From: a virus
Strand: one strand, 5' to 3'
IMG/VR virus record: IMGVR_UViG_3300044692_000050
Location: 38,341 to 102,340 of that record
Length of the DNA: 64,000 nucleotides
In this document: positions 22,810-31,503 of the stretch, one piece after another
How the letters are laid out: the number at the start of each line of letters is the position of its first letter
How positions within the stretch are numbered: the stretch's first letter is position 1
Program-made: the position numbers and the translations under genes
Notes under the pieces: model-generated
Databases searched by the model: none
Told to the model about the DNA's origin: nothing
What the model saw: the letters and a program-made list of their open reading frames with translations, nothing else

Positions 22810-23667
22810 ATGGGGCAGCCCACGCCGCCACCCAGCACGCCGCAGCCGGTAGTGACGGGCGGCGCGATCGTCGCCGGCGGTTCCCTGGCTCTCACAACGT
22901 CGGCCACCCTGGCCGCTCAGGCCGCCCTGGCGGCGTCCTTCTACCAGTCCCAGGCGTTCCTCGCCGCGATGGCCACGAGGGACATCCTGACCGTCTGGCG
23001 GCAACTGAACCTGCGTGACGTCCGGTCGTCGTGGCCCGCGCTGCGCACCGCCCTGGCCGCGCTGATCCGTGACCGGTACTCGCAGGCGTCGGCGCTCGGG
23101 CAGGCGTACTACGGGCAGGCGAGGCAGGCCGCGGGGGTTCCGGGCGAGCCGCCGAGGGTGCATGTCCCGCCGCCGCCCGAGCCGCAGATCACAGCCACCC
23201 TGGACTCAACGGGCCCGTGGAACCTGCTCGGGAAAATCAAGCAGGGCCAGCAGCTAGCCACGGCGAACGAGAACACGGCGGTACAGCTGGCCGGGTCGGC
23301 GCAGCGGCTGATCACGAACGGTGCCCGTCAGGCGGTCATGCGATCGGTGGCGGCCGATGACAAGGCCGTGGCCTGGGCTCGTGTCACGTCGGCGAACCCG
23401 TGCGCGTTCTGTGCCCTTCTGGCAGGGCGCGGCGCTGTGTACAGGTCGGAGAAATCAGCCAGTTTCGACGCCCACAACCACGACCAGTGTGTAGCCATGC
23501 CCCTGTTCTCGCATGAAGAGGCGCAGGCCACCAAGGACAACCCGCTGTATGACCAGTGGAAGCGGGTCACCAAGGGTCATGGCGGCGCTGAGGCACTGAA
23601 GGTGTGGCGGCGTCACTGGGACGCGCAGCAGAACCGCGACGGCGTGAAGGTTCTGCCAGCCGCCTAG
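22810..23667 (+). CDS. MuF-like capsid maturation / minor head protein
   Basis: 285 residues. Long helical N-terminal half, then the MuF-family C-terminal block: KAVAWARVTSANPCAFCALL, AGRGAVYRSEKSASFDAHNH, DQCVAMPLF. The Cys-x2-Cys and H-N-H-D-x-C residues are conserved in this head-associated family, which accompanies the portal and is injected or processed during maturation. ATG preceded by CAGGGGGCGCA. Confidence 0.8.
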   Translation: MGQPTPPPSTPQPVVTGGAIVAGGSLALTTSATLAAQAALAASFYQSQAFLAAMATRDILTVWRQLNLRDVRSSWPALRTALAALIRDRYSQASALGQAYYGQARQAAGVPGEPPRVHVPPPPEPQITATLDSTGPWNLLGKIKQGQQLATANENTAVQLAGSAQRLITNGARQAVMRSVAADDKAVAWARVTSANPCAFCALLAGRGAVYRSEKSASFDAHNHDQCVAMPLFSHEEAQATKDNPLYDQWKRVTKGHGGAEALKVWRRHWDAQQNRDGVKVLPAA

Positions 23668-23963
23668 ACGAGTAGCCAGATCACCGCCGCGGTCAGTGCA
23701 ACGAGGCTGATCCCGAAGGCCCTGGCCAGCCAGAGCCGGAGACGCCACCGCCTCTCTTTGGCTGGTGCTTGCAGCGCTGAGAGCTCGGCGCATGTGGCGC
23801 ACATGCCGCCGCCCGGCTGGACTGTCTGGTCGGGCGTGCCGCATTCCGAGCAGGTCCGTATCCGGAGCTCGTCTTCAAGAGGAACCCATCTCGCCGGGTG
23901 GTCGGGGTCACCGCTGCAGGCGTGAGGTTCCGCTGGTTGCCCGCACACGCACATATCAGCCAC
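23664..23963 (-). CDS. Zinc-ribbon protein with C-terminal membrane helix
   Basis: 99 residues. MCVCGQPAEPHACSGDPDHP, RTCSECGTPD and GGGMCATCAE give two or three metal pairs, and the C-terminus is a tail anchor (AFGISLVALTAAVIWLLV). The start may be GTG 23963 or ATG 23954; the former overlaps the upstream stop. Second gene of a minus cassette between the head genes. Confidence 0.6.
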   Translation of the reverse strand: MADMCVCGQPAEPHACSGDPDHPARWVPLEDELRIRTCSECGTPDQTVQPGGGMCATCAELSALQAPAKERRWRLRLWLARAFGISLVALTAAVIWLLV

Positions 23964-24129
23964 GGCCGACCGCGATCTTGCAGGTGCGGATGAACGGGCA
24001 GGTCTCGTCCATGACGCAGGTGTCGGCGGCGTAGCAGTCGCTGGCTTCGGCGCGGGCTAGTTCGCTGCCGAAGTAGGCATCGAGTTCGGCTTCCATGCGC
24101 GCGAACGCGTCTTCGCCCGTTTCGTCCAT
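23956..24129 (-). CDS. Small Cys-containing moron (57 aa)
   Basis: MDETGEDAFARMEAELDAYF, then SDCYAADTCVMDETCPFIRT. Four cysteines in the C-terminal half suggest a metal site or disulfides. Leaderless -10 box 6 nt upstream. First gene of the cassette. Confidence 0.55.
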   Translation of the reverse strand: MDETGEDAFARMEAELDAYFGSELARAEASDCYAADTCVMDETCPFIRTCKIAVGRG

Positions 24130-24141
24130 AACCCCAGCTTA
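24130..24141 (-). promoter_or_regulatory. Leaderless -10 element
   Basis: TAAGCT (24136-24141) ends 6 nt before ATG 24129. Confidence 0.5.
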
Positions 24142-24235
24142 AGGCGGGTGTGGCGCGGTGGCCGGTTACGGCTCGTCCATCCAGCGCTCACCCGGTACCG
24201 ACCCGCTTGTCCCGCAGCCTATGAAGGGGGCCAGG

Positions 24236-24529
24236 ATGGCACAGCCCGACGCGGCGACGATGCGGAAGCTCCAGGCGCAGGGCAAGGCCATGCGGAACGC
24301 CAACGGTGACCCGAGCTACCAGATCCGCAACGCCGACGACCTGGACAACGCGATCCGCGCTGTCGGCCGGGTGAAGCCGCGTCCGGGTGAGACCAAGGAA
24401 GAGGCCATGGCTCGTGTCAGGCGCTGGATCATGTCCCGCGCCAAGGCGATTGGCCTGTCCAGCCGCATCCCTGACACCTGGGATTCGTCGGGGAACCTCA
24501 AGGACGACAACGACGGCGACGAGAACTAA
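24236..24529 (+). CDS. DUF6582-like head-region protein
   Basis: 97 residues from the ATG after GGGGGCCAGG (the frame opens earlier, at 24158). MAQPDAATMRKLQAQGKAMR, YQIRNADDLDNAIRAVGRVK, RVRRWIMSRAKAIGLSSRIP. This block is often fused to prohead proteases in actinophages or encoded separately near the capsid gene. A dedicated head protease is not otherwise visible. Confidence 0.65.
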   Translation: MAQPDAATMRKLQAQGKAMRNANGDPSYQIRNADDLDNAIRAVGRVKPRPGETKEEAMARVRRWIMSRAKAIGLSSRIPDTWDSSGNLKDDNDGDEN

Positions 24530-24552
24530 CCGCAGTACAGCACCACCCCACT

Positions 24553-24583
24553 AAGGCGCCAGCCGGAACGGCAGGCGCCTTTT
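24553..24583 (+). terminator. Terminator-like hairpin before the scaffold gene
   Basis: AAGGCGCC (24553-24560) pairs with GGCGCCTT, followed by T residues; loop 13 nt. It could lower read-through into, or set the level of, scaffold and capsid mRNA. Confidence 0.6.
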
Positions 24584-24607
24584 CCATGTCCCGGAACGGG
24601 AGAACCC

Positions 24608-25309
24608 ATGTCAGAAGACGCCGCGGGAGCACAGGACGCCGGAACGGCCCCTGAGACCGCACAGCAGACCCAGCAGGACGGCAACCCGCTGTTCCGCACC
24701 ACGGAGACCGTTAAGGGCCGCACGGGGGCGCAGAACGGCGCTCAGGGCGACGACAAGGACGCGGCGGCCGTGCTCGCCGACGCCACGGCCGACGGCCAGG
24801 ACGAGGATCCGCTCGCCAAGGCCCAGGCCGAGATCGCCCGGTGGAAGCAGCAGGCCCGCGAGAACGAGCGCCGCGCCAAGGCCAACGCCGACAAGGCCAA
24901 GCAGTTCGACGCGTACGAAGAGAGCCAGAAGACCGAGCAGCAGAAGCTCGCCGACCAGCTCGCCGCCGCCCAGGAAGAGGCGCGCAAGGAGCGGGGCTCG
25001 AGGCTCAGGCTGCTCGCCGCCGCCCAGTACGACCTCGACCCGAGTCTTATCGACTACCTCGGCGACGGCGACGAAGACGCCATCAACGAGCGTGCCGAGG
25101 CATTCGCGCGGGCCATCAACGAGAAGGCCGCCGTCCTCGCCGCCGCTCAGGTCCAGGCCGCCCAGCAGGCCGCCGCGGCACAACAGCAGCCCCGCGCCAA
25201 CGGCTTCGGCCGGCCCGTAGAGGCCCTCCGCCCCGGCGCCCTGCCCGCCACGGACAACCGCACCAACGACCCCAACGCCTGGATCCGCCAGGCCCTCGGC
25301 CGCAAGTAA
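24608..25309 (+). CDS. Scaffolding protein
   Basis: 233 residues. An acidic, Gln-rich N-terminus, a coiled-coil core from about residue 75 to 145 (AEIARWKQQARENERRAKAN, DQLAAAQEEARKERGSRLRL), then DPSLIDYLGDGDEDAINERA and a C-terminal tail ending AWIRQALGRK. The layout and the position directly before the major capsid gene are typical of siphovirus scaffolds. Confidence 0.85.
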   Translation: MSEDAAGAQDAGTAPETAQQTQQDGNPLFRTTETVKGRTGAQNGAQGDDKDAAAVLADATADGQDEDPLAKAQAEIARWKQQARENERRAKANADKAKQFDAYEESQKTEQQKLADQLAAAQEEARKERGSRLRLLAAAQYDLDPSLIDYLGDGDEDAINERAEAFARAINEKAAVLAAAQVQAAQQAAAAQQQPRANGFGRPVEALRPGALPATDNRTNDPNAWIRQALGRK

Positions 25310-25366
25310 CACCCCAACCAGCAGCGGACCTGTAGTCCGGCTGCCCCCGTTTGAAAGGACGGATAC

Positions 25367-26362
25367 ATGCCCGACTACACCGACATGATCGCCCGCAACA
25401 GCGGCGGGACTGACGCCCTCGTCCCCGAACCGCTCGCGCTGGAGATCATCCAGGAGCTGCCCAAGAAGTCCGCTGCGCTGTCCCTCATGAAGCGCGTCAA
25501 CATGTCCACCAAGACCGAGCGCATGCCGGTCCTGGACGTGCTGCCGCTGGCCTACTTCGTCAACGGCGACACCGGCCTCAAGCAGACGACCACGCAGGCG
25601 TGGAAGAACGTCACGCTCGTCGTGGAAGAAATTGCAACAATTGTTCCAGTGCCCGAAAGTTACCTCGCGGACGCCGGCGTGCCGATCTGGAGCGAAGTCC
25701 AGCCGCGCATGGTGGAGGCGCTCGGCGCCCTCGTGGACTCCGCCGTCCTGTTCGGCGTCAACAAGCCGGCCACCTGGGGTACCGACATCTACACCGCGGC
25801 CCACGCCAGCGGGAACATCGTGCAGGACGGCTACACCGACGACGGCACGACGGCCGCGGATGACTTCGGCGTCACCGTGACCGCGCTCGGCGACCTGATG
25901 GCCAACACTGGCTACAACGTCAACGGGTTCGCCGGGCGGCCTGGCCTGAACTGGAAGCTGATGGGCCTGCGGTCCTCGGGGTCCGGCGTCCCGATCTTCA
26001 TGCCTAACGCCAACCTGAGCGAAGGGCCGGGCGCGGGCAACCCCACCCTGTACGGCTACCCGATCGCCATGATCGAGAACGGCTCGTGGGACGCCACCAA
26101 GGCGCAGGTCTTGGCCGGCGACTGGACCAAGGCCATCATCGGGGTGCGGCAGGACATCACTTTCAAGCTGTTCACCGAGGGCGTCATCTCGGACGGCAAC
26201 GGGGTAGTCCAGCTAAACTTGATGCAACAGGACGCTGTTGCAATGCGACTCGTTTTCCGCATGGCTTATGCGACGGTTAACCCAGTCACGCTTATCCAGC
26301 GCAATAAGTCAATTACCCAGCGGTTCCCGTTCGGCGTCATCACCACCCACGGCGTCTCCTGA
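25367..26362 (+). CDS. Major capsid protein (HK97 fold)
   Basis: 331 residues. ALVPEPLALEIIQELPKKSA, LSLMKRVNMSTKTERMPVLD (E-loop region), VVEEIATIVPVPESYLADAG (spine helix entry), TAHASG-like P-domain segments and YPIAMIENGSW belong to the actinophage HK97-fold capsid family. AAAGGACGG precedes the ATG. Residue 1-100 length suggests no long cleaved delta domain, consistent with a separate scaffold. Confidence 0.92.
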   Translation: MPDYTDMIARNSGGTDALVPEPLALEIIQELPKKSAALSLMKRVNMSTKTERMPVLDVLPLAYFVNGDTGLKQTTTQAWKNVTLVVEEIATIVPVPESYLADAGVPIWSEVQPRMVEALGALVDSAVLFGVNKPATWGTDIYTAAHASGNIVQDGYTDDGTTAADDFGVTVTALGDLMANTGYNVNGFAGRPGLNWKLMGLRSSGSGVPIFMPNANLSEGPGAGNPTLYGYPIAMIENGSWDATKAQVLAGDWTKAIIGVRQDITFKLFTEGVISDGNGVVQLNLMQQDAVAMRLVFRMAYATVNPVTLIQRNKSITQRFPFGVITTHGVS

Positions 26363-26423
26363 CCCGTTCCCGGCCCTGAACTCACAACTCACGGCCGCGT
26401 GAGCGGCAAGGAAGGAACACGTC

Positions 26424-26756
26424 ATGGGCGCTCCCATCGCGTACCAGTACAACGGCCAGCCCGGCACGTCCAACGCGACGCTGATCTCGGCGCCGTCGGC
26501 CGGGAACACGAAGGCGTTCGCGAACCTCGTGGCCGTCAACACCACGGGTGGCGCGGTCACCCTGTCGCTGAAGGTGGTCCGCTCCATCTCCGGGGTGACG
26601 GAGACGATCTGCAGCGCGCTGTCGCTCCCGGCCAACTCTGCCGTGTCGCTGCTCGATGACCCGCGGCTCGCGCTCGAAGAGGTCGTGCTGGACGCGGGCG
26701 ACACCCTCCAGGGGTCGGCCAGCGCGGGCACGTCAATCACGGTGACCGCGTTCTGA
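26424..26756 (+). CDS. Head decoration-like protein, copy 1
   Basis: 110 residues, beta-rich: MGAPIAYQYNGQPGTSNATL, LVAVNTTGGAVTLSLKVVRS, ISGVTETICSALSLPANSAV, SLLDDPRLALEEVVLDAGDT, ending SITVTAF. Directly follows the capsid gene, the usual decoration or head-fibre position. Its stop overlaps the start of the paralogue at 26756. Confidence 0.6.
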   Translation: MGAPIAYQYNGQPGTSNATLISAPSAGNTKAFANLVAVNTTGGAVTLSLKVVRSISGVTETICSALSLPANSAVSLLDDPRLALEEVVLDAGDTLQGSASAGTSITVTAF

Positions 26757-27406
26757 TGGGCGTTCCGGTCGCATACCTGTACTGCGGGCAGCCGGCATCA
26801 TCCGACGCGGCGCTGTACACGGCCAGCGGCGTCAAGGTGTTCCCCAGCCTGGTCGCCGTCAACCCGACCGTCAGCGCGGTCACGCTGTCCCTGTCAGTGG
26901 TCCGGTCGATCTCCGGGGTGACGGAGACGATCTGCTCGGGCCTGTCGGTCCCGGCGTTCTCTGCGGTGTCGCTGCTGGATGATCCCCGGCTGGCGATGGA
27001 GGAGGTTCTCCTCGATCCGGGGGACGCGCTTCACGGGTCGGTGTCGGGCACCGCTCCGGCGCCCCCGGTGCCGACCAAGACCAACACGGGCGGCACGGTC
27101 CTGACCGGGACGTACGGCGTCAAGGTCACCTATGTGAGCGCGTCCGGGGAGACGCTCGCGTCGGCTGCGGGGACGGTGACGACGGTGGCGGACACGTCCA
27201 CGATCACGATCCCGTCCCCGGCTCCCATCACGGGGGCTACGGGCTGGTATGCCTACGTCACCCAGGTCGGCGGGTCCACCTACACCCGGCAGCAGACGGC
27301 GGGGAGCCCGACGGCGATCGGGACGGGACTGACGCTGACCGCGCCGCCGACCAGCAGCGGGGCGCAGGCTCCGACGACGGCCGGGTGCACGATCACGGCG
27401 TTCTAG
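26756..27406 (+). CDS. Head decoration-like protein, copy 2 with inserted domain
   Basis: 216 residues. Residues 1-100 repeat copy 1 (RSISGVTETICSGLSVPAFS, AVSLLDDPRLAMEEVLLDPG, DALHGSVS). Then about 105 residues of a Gly/Thr-rich fibronectin-III-like domain are inserted (GTYGVKVTYVSASGETLASA, GATGWYAYVTQVGGSTYTRQ) before the last strand (GCTITAF), which matches the end of copy 1. A tandem duplication with an insertion in the penultimate loop. Confidence 0.6.
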   Translation: MGVPVAYLYCGQPASSDAALYTASGVKVFPSLVAVNPTVSAVTLSLSVVRSISGVTETICSGLSVPAFSAVSLLDDPRLAMEEVLLDPGDALHGSVSGTAPAPPVPTKTNTGGTVLTGTYGVKVTYVSASGETLASAAGTVTTVADTSTITIPSPAPITGATGWYAYVTQVGGSTYTRQQTAGSPTAIGTGLTLTAPPTSSGAQAPTTAGCTITAF

Positions 27407-27421
27407 CGGGAAGGGGCCGAG

Positions 27422-27598
27422 ATGTCCGTGGACAGTTGCCGCGCGCCGACCGACTGGAGCTTTCGTCGCTGGCTTCGGGAAAGCCGGTCCTACACGCGAC
27501 CGATGGCGTGGTGGCGGTTCTACCCGATGGCGGTCCGCAAGTGGTTCTGGTTCGACCGTCAGCAGCGGCGAGACAACGCCGCGATGCAGGCACGATAG
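27422..27598 (+). CDS. Small basic aromatic protein (58 aa)
   Basis: ATG with AAGGGGCCGAG. MSVDSCRAPTDWSFRRWLRE, then MAWWRFYPMAVRKWFWFDRQ: unusually rich in Trp, Phe and Arg. No family recognised. Might be a membrane-active or nucleic-acid-binding peptide; position between head genes. Confidence 0.5.
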   Translation: MSVDSCRAPTDWSFRRWLRESRSYTRPMAWWRFYPMAVRKWFWFDRQQRRDNAAMQAR

Positions 27599-27616
27599 GC
27601 CGAGAGGGGGACGCCG

Positions 27617-28246
27617 ATGCCCGCGCTTCCCCCTCTCGCCACGCCCGACGACGTGGCCGCGCGTCTCGGCCGGGACCTGACCGAGACCGAGGCGATCCGC
27701 CTAGAACCGCTCCTGGCGGACGCCTCGGCTCAGATCCGTCGCTACTGCCGCCGCGACTTCCTCATGCACACGGCCGAGACGCAAGTCCTGTACGGGCACG
27801 ACTCGGAGATCACCCTTCCCGGCCGGCCCGTCCAGTCGGTGCAGTCGGTGGTCCTCGACGGCGGGGGGACGCTCCCGGACATCCCGATCCCCTGGTTCCA
27901 GTTCGACGGGGTGCAGACGATCCGGATCGGCTCCGGTATCGGCATCATCAACCTGCCTGAAGCGTGGGCGGAGGCGGGCGAGTACCCGGGAACGTACAAG
28001 GTGACGTACACGTTCGGGTACTCCGAGGTTCCCGACGACGTGAATATGGTGTGCGCCAACGCGGCCCTGTCGGTGCTGACCGCGCCTACCGCCGCGGCGG
28101 GTGTGGTGGGTGAGTCGATTGGTCCGTATTCGTACCGTTTGGAGCGTTCTGGCGGCGGTGTCGCGGTAGCGCTGAATGCGGCCGACCTCGCGGTCCTCAA
28201 GGACTACAGGGGTGGCGTGCGGACGCTGCAGGCGAGGCTCCGCTGA
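27617..28246 (+). CDS. Head-tail connector (adaptor)
   Basis: 209 residues. ATPDDVAARLGRDLTETEAI, RLEPLLADASAQIRRYCRRD, ETQVLYGHDSEITLPGRPVQ, YKVTYTFGYSEVPDDVNMVC, LERSGGGVAVALNAADLAVL: the gp6-like (HK97/SPP1 gp15-type) adaptor fold with helical start and long beta hairpin. It sits on the portal ring. Overlaps the next gene by 1 nt (TGATG). Confidence 0.8.
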   Translation: MPALPPLATPDDVAARLGRDLTETEAIRLEPLLADASAQIRRYCRRDFLMHTAETQVLYGHDSEITLPGRPVQSVQSVVLDGGGTLPDIPIPWFQFDGVQTIRIGSGIGIINLPEAWAEAGEYPGTYKVTYTFGYSEVPDDVNMVCANAALSVLTAPTAAAGVVGESIGPYSYRLERSGGGVAVALNAADLAVLKDYRGGVRTLQARLR

Positions 28247-28614
28247 TGCCTCCTGCGCCCCCTGTCGGCCCGATCCTGGGCGGCTTCACCGTCACCCTGA
28301 TCTCATCGCAGGTGACCGGCCGGGACGGCTATGGCAACGATGTCAGGACCGCTGTCAGGCGCGACATCCCCGGCTGCGCCGTGGCTCCCGGCTCCACGTC
28401 AGAGAACCTTGACAATACCGTCCAGGTCACCGAAGACCTCGAGGTCTACATGCCCGCCGGGACCGTGGTCACCCCGGAGGATTCGGTGGAGTACCAGGGG
28501 ATCACGTACCGGGTGATGGGCCAGCCGGAGTCGTGGCAGTCGCCGTTCACGGGCACTGCCGGGCCGGTCAGGTTGCGGCTGAGGCTCGTTACCGGCGCGT
28601 CCGGGCGCACCTGA
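28246..28614 (+). CDS. Head closure / stopper protein
   Basis: 122 residues. Small beta barrel: FTVTLISSQVTGRDGYGNDV, PGCAVAPGSTSENLDNTVQV, VTPEDSVEYQGITYRVMGQP. Second connector after the adaptor, matching siphovirus head-closure (Hc) proteins by size and order. Confidence 0.7.
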   Translation: MPPAPPVGPILGGFTVTLISSQVTGRDGYGNDVRTAVRRDIPGCAVAPGSTSENLDNTVQVTEDLEVYMPAGTVVTPEDSVEYQGITYRVMGQPESWQSPFTGTAGPVRLRLRLVTGASGRT

Positions 28615-28624
28615 GGGGGATCCC

Positions 28625-28987
28625 ATGCCACGTTCCAAGCTGAGCCTCGACTACGACGCGATCGGAAGCGAAATCCTCCGCGCCCCGTGGATGGTTGAGC
28701 ACATGCGTTCCAGGGCCAACCGCATTATGGAGGACGCGCAGGGACGCGCCCCCGTCTACGAAGGTCCCGGCAGGGATGAGCACCGGGGGCGGTACAAGGA
28801 ATCGTTCCGGGTCGAGACAACCAGCCACGGCGGCGACCGGGGCAACCGCGCCGAGGCCAAAGTGATCAACGACAGCCCCGAAGCCATCTTCGTAGAGGCC
28901 GGCGCGAGGGCCTACGGGAAGATCCCAGCCCGGCCCGGACAGCACATCATGGCTGCCGCCATGATGGCCGCCGCCGGAGACGAGTAG
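28625..28987 (+). CDS. HK97 gp10-like neck/tail-completion protein
   Basis: 120 residues. KLSLDYDAIGSEILRAPWMV, RANRIMEDAQGRAPVYEGPG, RGRYKESFRVETTSHGGDRG, EAIFVEAGARAYGKIPARPG. The R-A-P-V...G-x-Y-K-x-S-F...V-E pattern is the HK97 gp10-type family. Third gene of the connector block. Confidence 0.75.
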   Translation: MPRSKLSLDYDAIGSEILRAPWMVEHMRSRANRIMEDAQGRAPVYEGPGRDEHRGRYKESFRVETTSHGGDRGNRAEAKVINDSPEAIFVEAGARAYGKIPARPGQHIMAAAMMAAAGDE

Positions 28988-29012
28988 GCACCGACGCTAG
29001 CCAGGGGGTGCG

Positions 29013-30851
29013 GTGACTACCTGGCGGCTTCAGGACGGGCTGAGCGGACGCCCCGGAAACGGCCCATCCTCCCCGGCCAGCTACTCCGGCCCGTTCCTCG
29101 CCGGGACGCTGATCAGCGTCACCGGGGGCGTGAAGTGGCTTGAGGGTTACTGGTGGTGGGTGTGCCCGTCCGGGCAGTCCACCGCGCCGCAGAAGTTCGC
29201 CCTGTGGAACCGCTACGGCACCGGATCCAGCCAGTCCGTGGTGCCCGGCTCCGTGGTCACCTCGGGGACCCTGACCGCCGGGCAGTGGAACTTCATCCCC
29301 CTGCCCAGCCCGGCCCCGCTGGCGCCTGGAGGCCTCTACGTCCCGGCCACCGGCTGGGACACCACCGGGACCACCGGCTTCCCGGTCGTCAACAACCAGT
29401 TCGGCGCGGCCCAGCCGTACGCGGCGGGGATCACCAACGGGCCGCTGACGGCCTGGTCGGACCTCGGCGCCTCGAATCTGTGGCCCGGCGGGTCGTCCGC
29501 TAACTACGGACTGGACCAGGGCCTGTTCGGCGTCGGCGGCACCGACCCGGCGGCAATCATGCCAGCCGGCGGGTCGAACTCGGCGAACTTTCTCGTAGAC
29601 GTCCAGGTCACCGACGTCCCCCCGTCGGGCACCTCGTACCGGCTGTGGCCGAACATGGCCGACGCCGGGAACTCGTCCCTGGACACGGCGACGAACTTCA
29701 CGCTGGGCGTCGAGTTCTCCCTGTCGCAAGCCTGCACCCTGGACGCGATCTGGTTCTACAGCCCGCCGGGCGTGACCCAACTGCCGACCGAGTGCGCCGT
29801 CTACGACGTGACCTCACAGGCGATCGTGACCGGCACCGACAACGTGTCGCCAGCGTGGACGCTGCCGGGAGGAGGCGCGGCCTCAGCCGGGGCCGGGTGG
29901 GTGTACGCGCCGATGCCCGGCGCGGTCAGCCTGCCCGCGGGCGACTACAAGGCGGCCGTCTGCAACGGGGCGGCCAGCCCCGCCGTCTGGAATGTGCAGA
30001 TGGCGGGCTACTGGTCGACCGGGTTCGGCGCGAACGGCCTCACGTCAGGGCCGATCACCGCCCCGGGCAACGCCACCGCGGCCAGCCCCGGCCAGTCCAC
30101 CTACCATGCCGGCGCGGCGATCCACTGGCCGGACACCTCCACCGGGGGCGGCCACAACTACTGGGTTGACGTCGAGGTAACCCCGGTCACCTCAGTCCCG
30201 GTCAGCGAATCCGACTCGGGCGCCGGGATCGACACGGCGTCGGTAGGGGCAGCTGCGGCCACTGCGGACACGGGATCAGGCGCCGACGCCGTGACCCTCG
30301 CCGCCGCCGTCACCTCGGCGGAATCAGCCACGGGAAGTGCGGCGCTCACCGCCGCGGCGTCTCTGAGCTTCGCTGACCCCGGCGGCGGAGCGGACGCGCT
30401 GAGCCTCCCCGGCAGTACCCAGGCCGGGCTGTACGACGCAGGCGAGACCGACGACACGGCGTTCGGCCACCGGGAGTCGTCCGCGTTCCCCGACGTCGAA
30501 CTGTTCCTGGTGTCGTGGCTGCAGGGCCAGTTTCCGGCCCTCCGCTGGTGCACGATCCTCCCGGCGTCCATCACCGAAACGACCGTGCACGTTGTGCGGA
30601 TCTCGGGTGCCAACCGGTCCCTGCGGGTGGACCGGCCGATCGTGGACATCGACGTGTTCGCCTACGACCACGCCACGTCCGTCCAGGTGGCGCTCGGCGT
30701 CCAGGCGCTGCTGAAGATCGCCAGGAACGTGGTCACCCCGGCCGGGGTGCTGCAGTCGGTGAACACGGTGAACGGCCCCCGCTGGCTGCCCGAGATCAAC
30801 CCGGACCTGTTCCGCCGGTCCGCCACGTACGAGCTCTACCTCCACGCATAA
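29013..30851 (+). CDS. Tail terminator fused to two DUF4082-like domains and GxGxD repeats
   Basis: 612 residues from GTG. Residues 1-200 and 205-390 are two copies of a beta-sandwich domain (LISVTGGVKWLEGYWWWVCP, FSLSQACTLDAIWFYSPPGV) with DUF4082-like PLAPGGLYVPA / SLPAGDYKAAV signatures. Residues about 395-475 hold short repeats of the DSGSGADAVTLAAAV type seen in the 1206-residue protein at 45312. The last 120 residues (VELFLVSWLQGQFPALRWCT, RPIVDIDVFAYDHATSVQVA, FRRSATYELYLHA) are a normal actinophage tail terminator. The terminator part has no internal ribosome site, so it is probably made as one fusion that displays adhesin domains at the neck. Confidence 0.7.
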   Translation: MTTWRLQDGLSGRPGNGPSSPASYSGPFLAGTLISVTGGVKWLEGYWWWVCPSGQSTAPQKFALWNRYGTGSSQSVVPGSVVTSGTLTAGQWNFIPLPSPAPLAPGGLYVPATGWDTTGTTGFPVVNNQFGAAQPYAAGITNGPLTAWSDLGASNLWPGGSSANYGLDQGLFGVGGTDPAAIMPAGGSNSANFLVDVQVTDVPPSGTSYRLWPNMADAGNSSLDTATNFTLGVEFSLSQACTLDAIWFYSPPGVTQLPTECAVYDVTSQAIVTGTDNVSPAWTLPGGGAASAGAGWVYAPMPGAVSLPAGDYKAAVCNGAASPAVWNVQMAGYWSTGFGANGLTSGPITAPGNATAASPGQSTYHAGAAIHWPDTSTGGGHNYWVDVEVTPVTSVPVSESDSGAGIDTASVGAAAATADTGSGADAVTLAAAVTSAESATGSAALTAAASLSFADPGGGADALSLPGSTQAGLYDAGETDDTAFGHRESSAFPDVELFLVSWLQGQFPALRWCTILPASITETTVHVVRISGANRSLRVDRPIVDIDVFAYDHATSVQVALGVQALLKIARNVVTPAGVLQSVNTVNGPRWLPEINPDLFRRSATYELYLHA

Positions 30852-30899
30852 GTCCCCCGGCGGGGCCAACACCCGCCTCAAATAGGAGGAAATCGGCCC

Positions 30900-31490
30900 A
30901 TGTCGGACACTAGGAACGAAACTCTGACCCTGGCCGCCGGCGATGTCGTGGCGTACGCCGCGGTCCTCGGCACGACCGCGCCGACGGCGTTCGAGACGCT
31001 GGCCAGCCCGTGGATCTGCCTTGGCTGGATCGAGACGTCCGGGTACATGTTCAAGTTGGATCAGGCGTTGAAGGAAGTCGACGCCGCCGGGACCCTGGAC
31101 CCGATCCGGACCGTCATGGGGAAGGCCGGGAAGTCTTTCCAGGCGACGTTCCTCGAGGCGCTGAACCCGATGGTGCAGGCGCTGTGGGATGACGTGCCGC
31201 TGGCGACGACCCTGCCGACCTCGGGCACGATCGCGAGTTACACCTACCCGGCGACGCCGACGGACAACCGGTACTGCTTCGTTTTCGACACGTTCGACGG
31301 GGACGCCAAGCTCAGGTTCTTCGCGCCGAACGGGAAGGTCACCGCCCGCGGGGACTTCCAGCCGCAGCAGGGCGACGTGACGCCGCTGCAGATGACCGTC
31401 ACTTTGTACCCCGACCAGATCGGCAGCGCGAGGTCGGCGCTGAAGAAGTACGTGGATTACGGCAGCCGTGTCCTCACGGCCTTCGAGTAA
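30900..31490 (+). CDS. Major tail (tube) protein
   Basis: 196 residues. ETLASPWICLGWIETSGYMF, LDPIRTVMGKAGKSFQATFL, YCFVFDTFDGDAKLRFFAPN, LTLYPDQIG-like end. Size, position between terminator and chaperones, and the I-E-T-S-G...R-T pattern match siphovirus tube proteins. AGGAGGAAAT precedes the ATG. Confidence 0.9.
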   Translation: MSDTRNETLTLAAGDVVAYAAVLGTTAPTAFETLASPWICLGWIETSGYMFKLDQALKEVDAAGTLDPIRTVMGKAGKSFQATFLEALNPMVQALWDDVPLATTLPTSGTIASYTYPATPTDNRYCFVFDTFDGDAKLRFFAPNGKVTARGDFQPQQGDVTPLQMTVTLYPDQIGSARSALKKYVDYGSRVLTAFE

Positions 31491-31503
31491 CGGGGGGTTA
31501 TGC

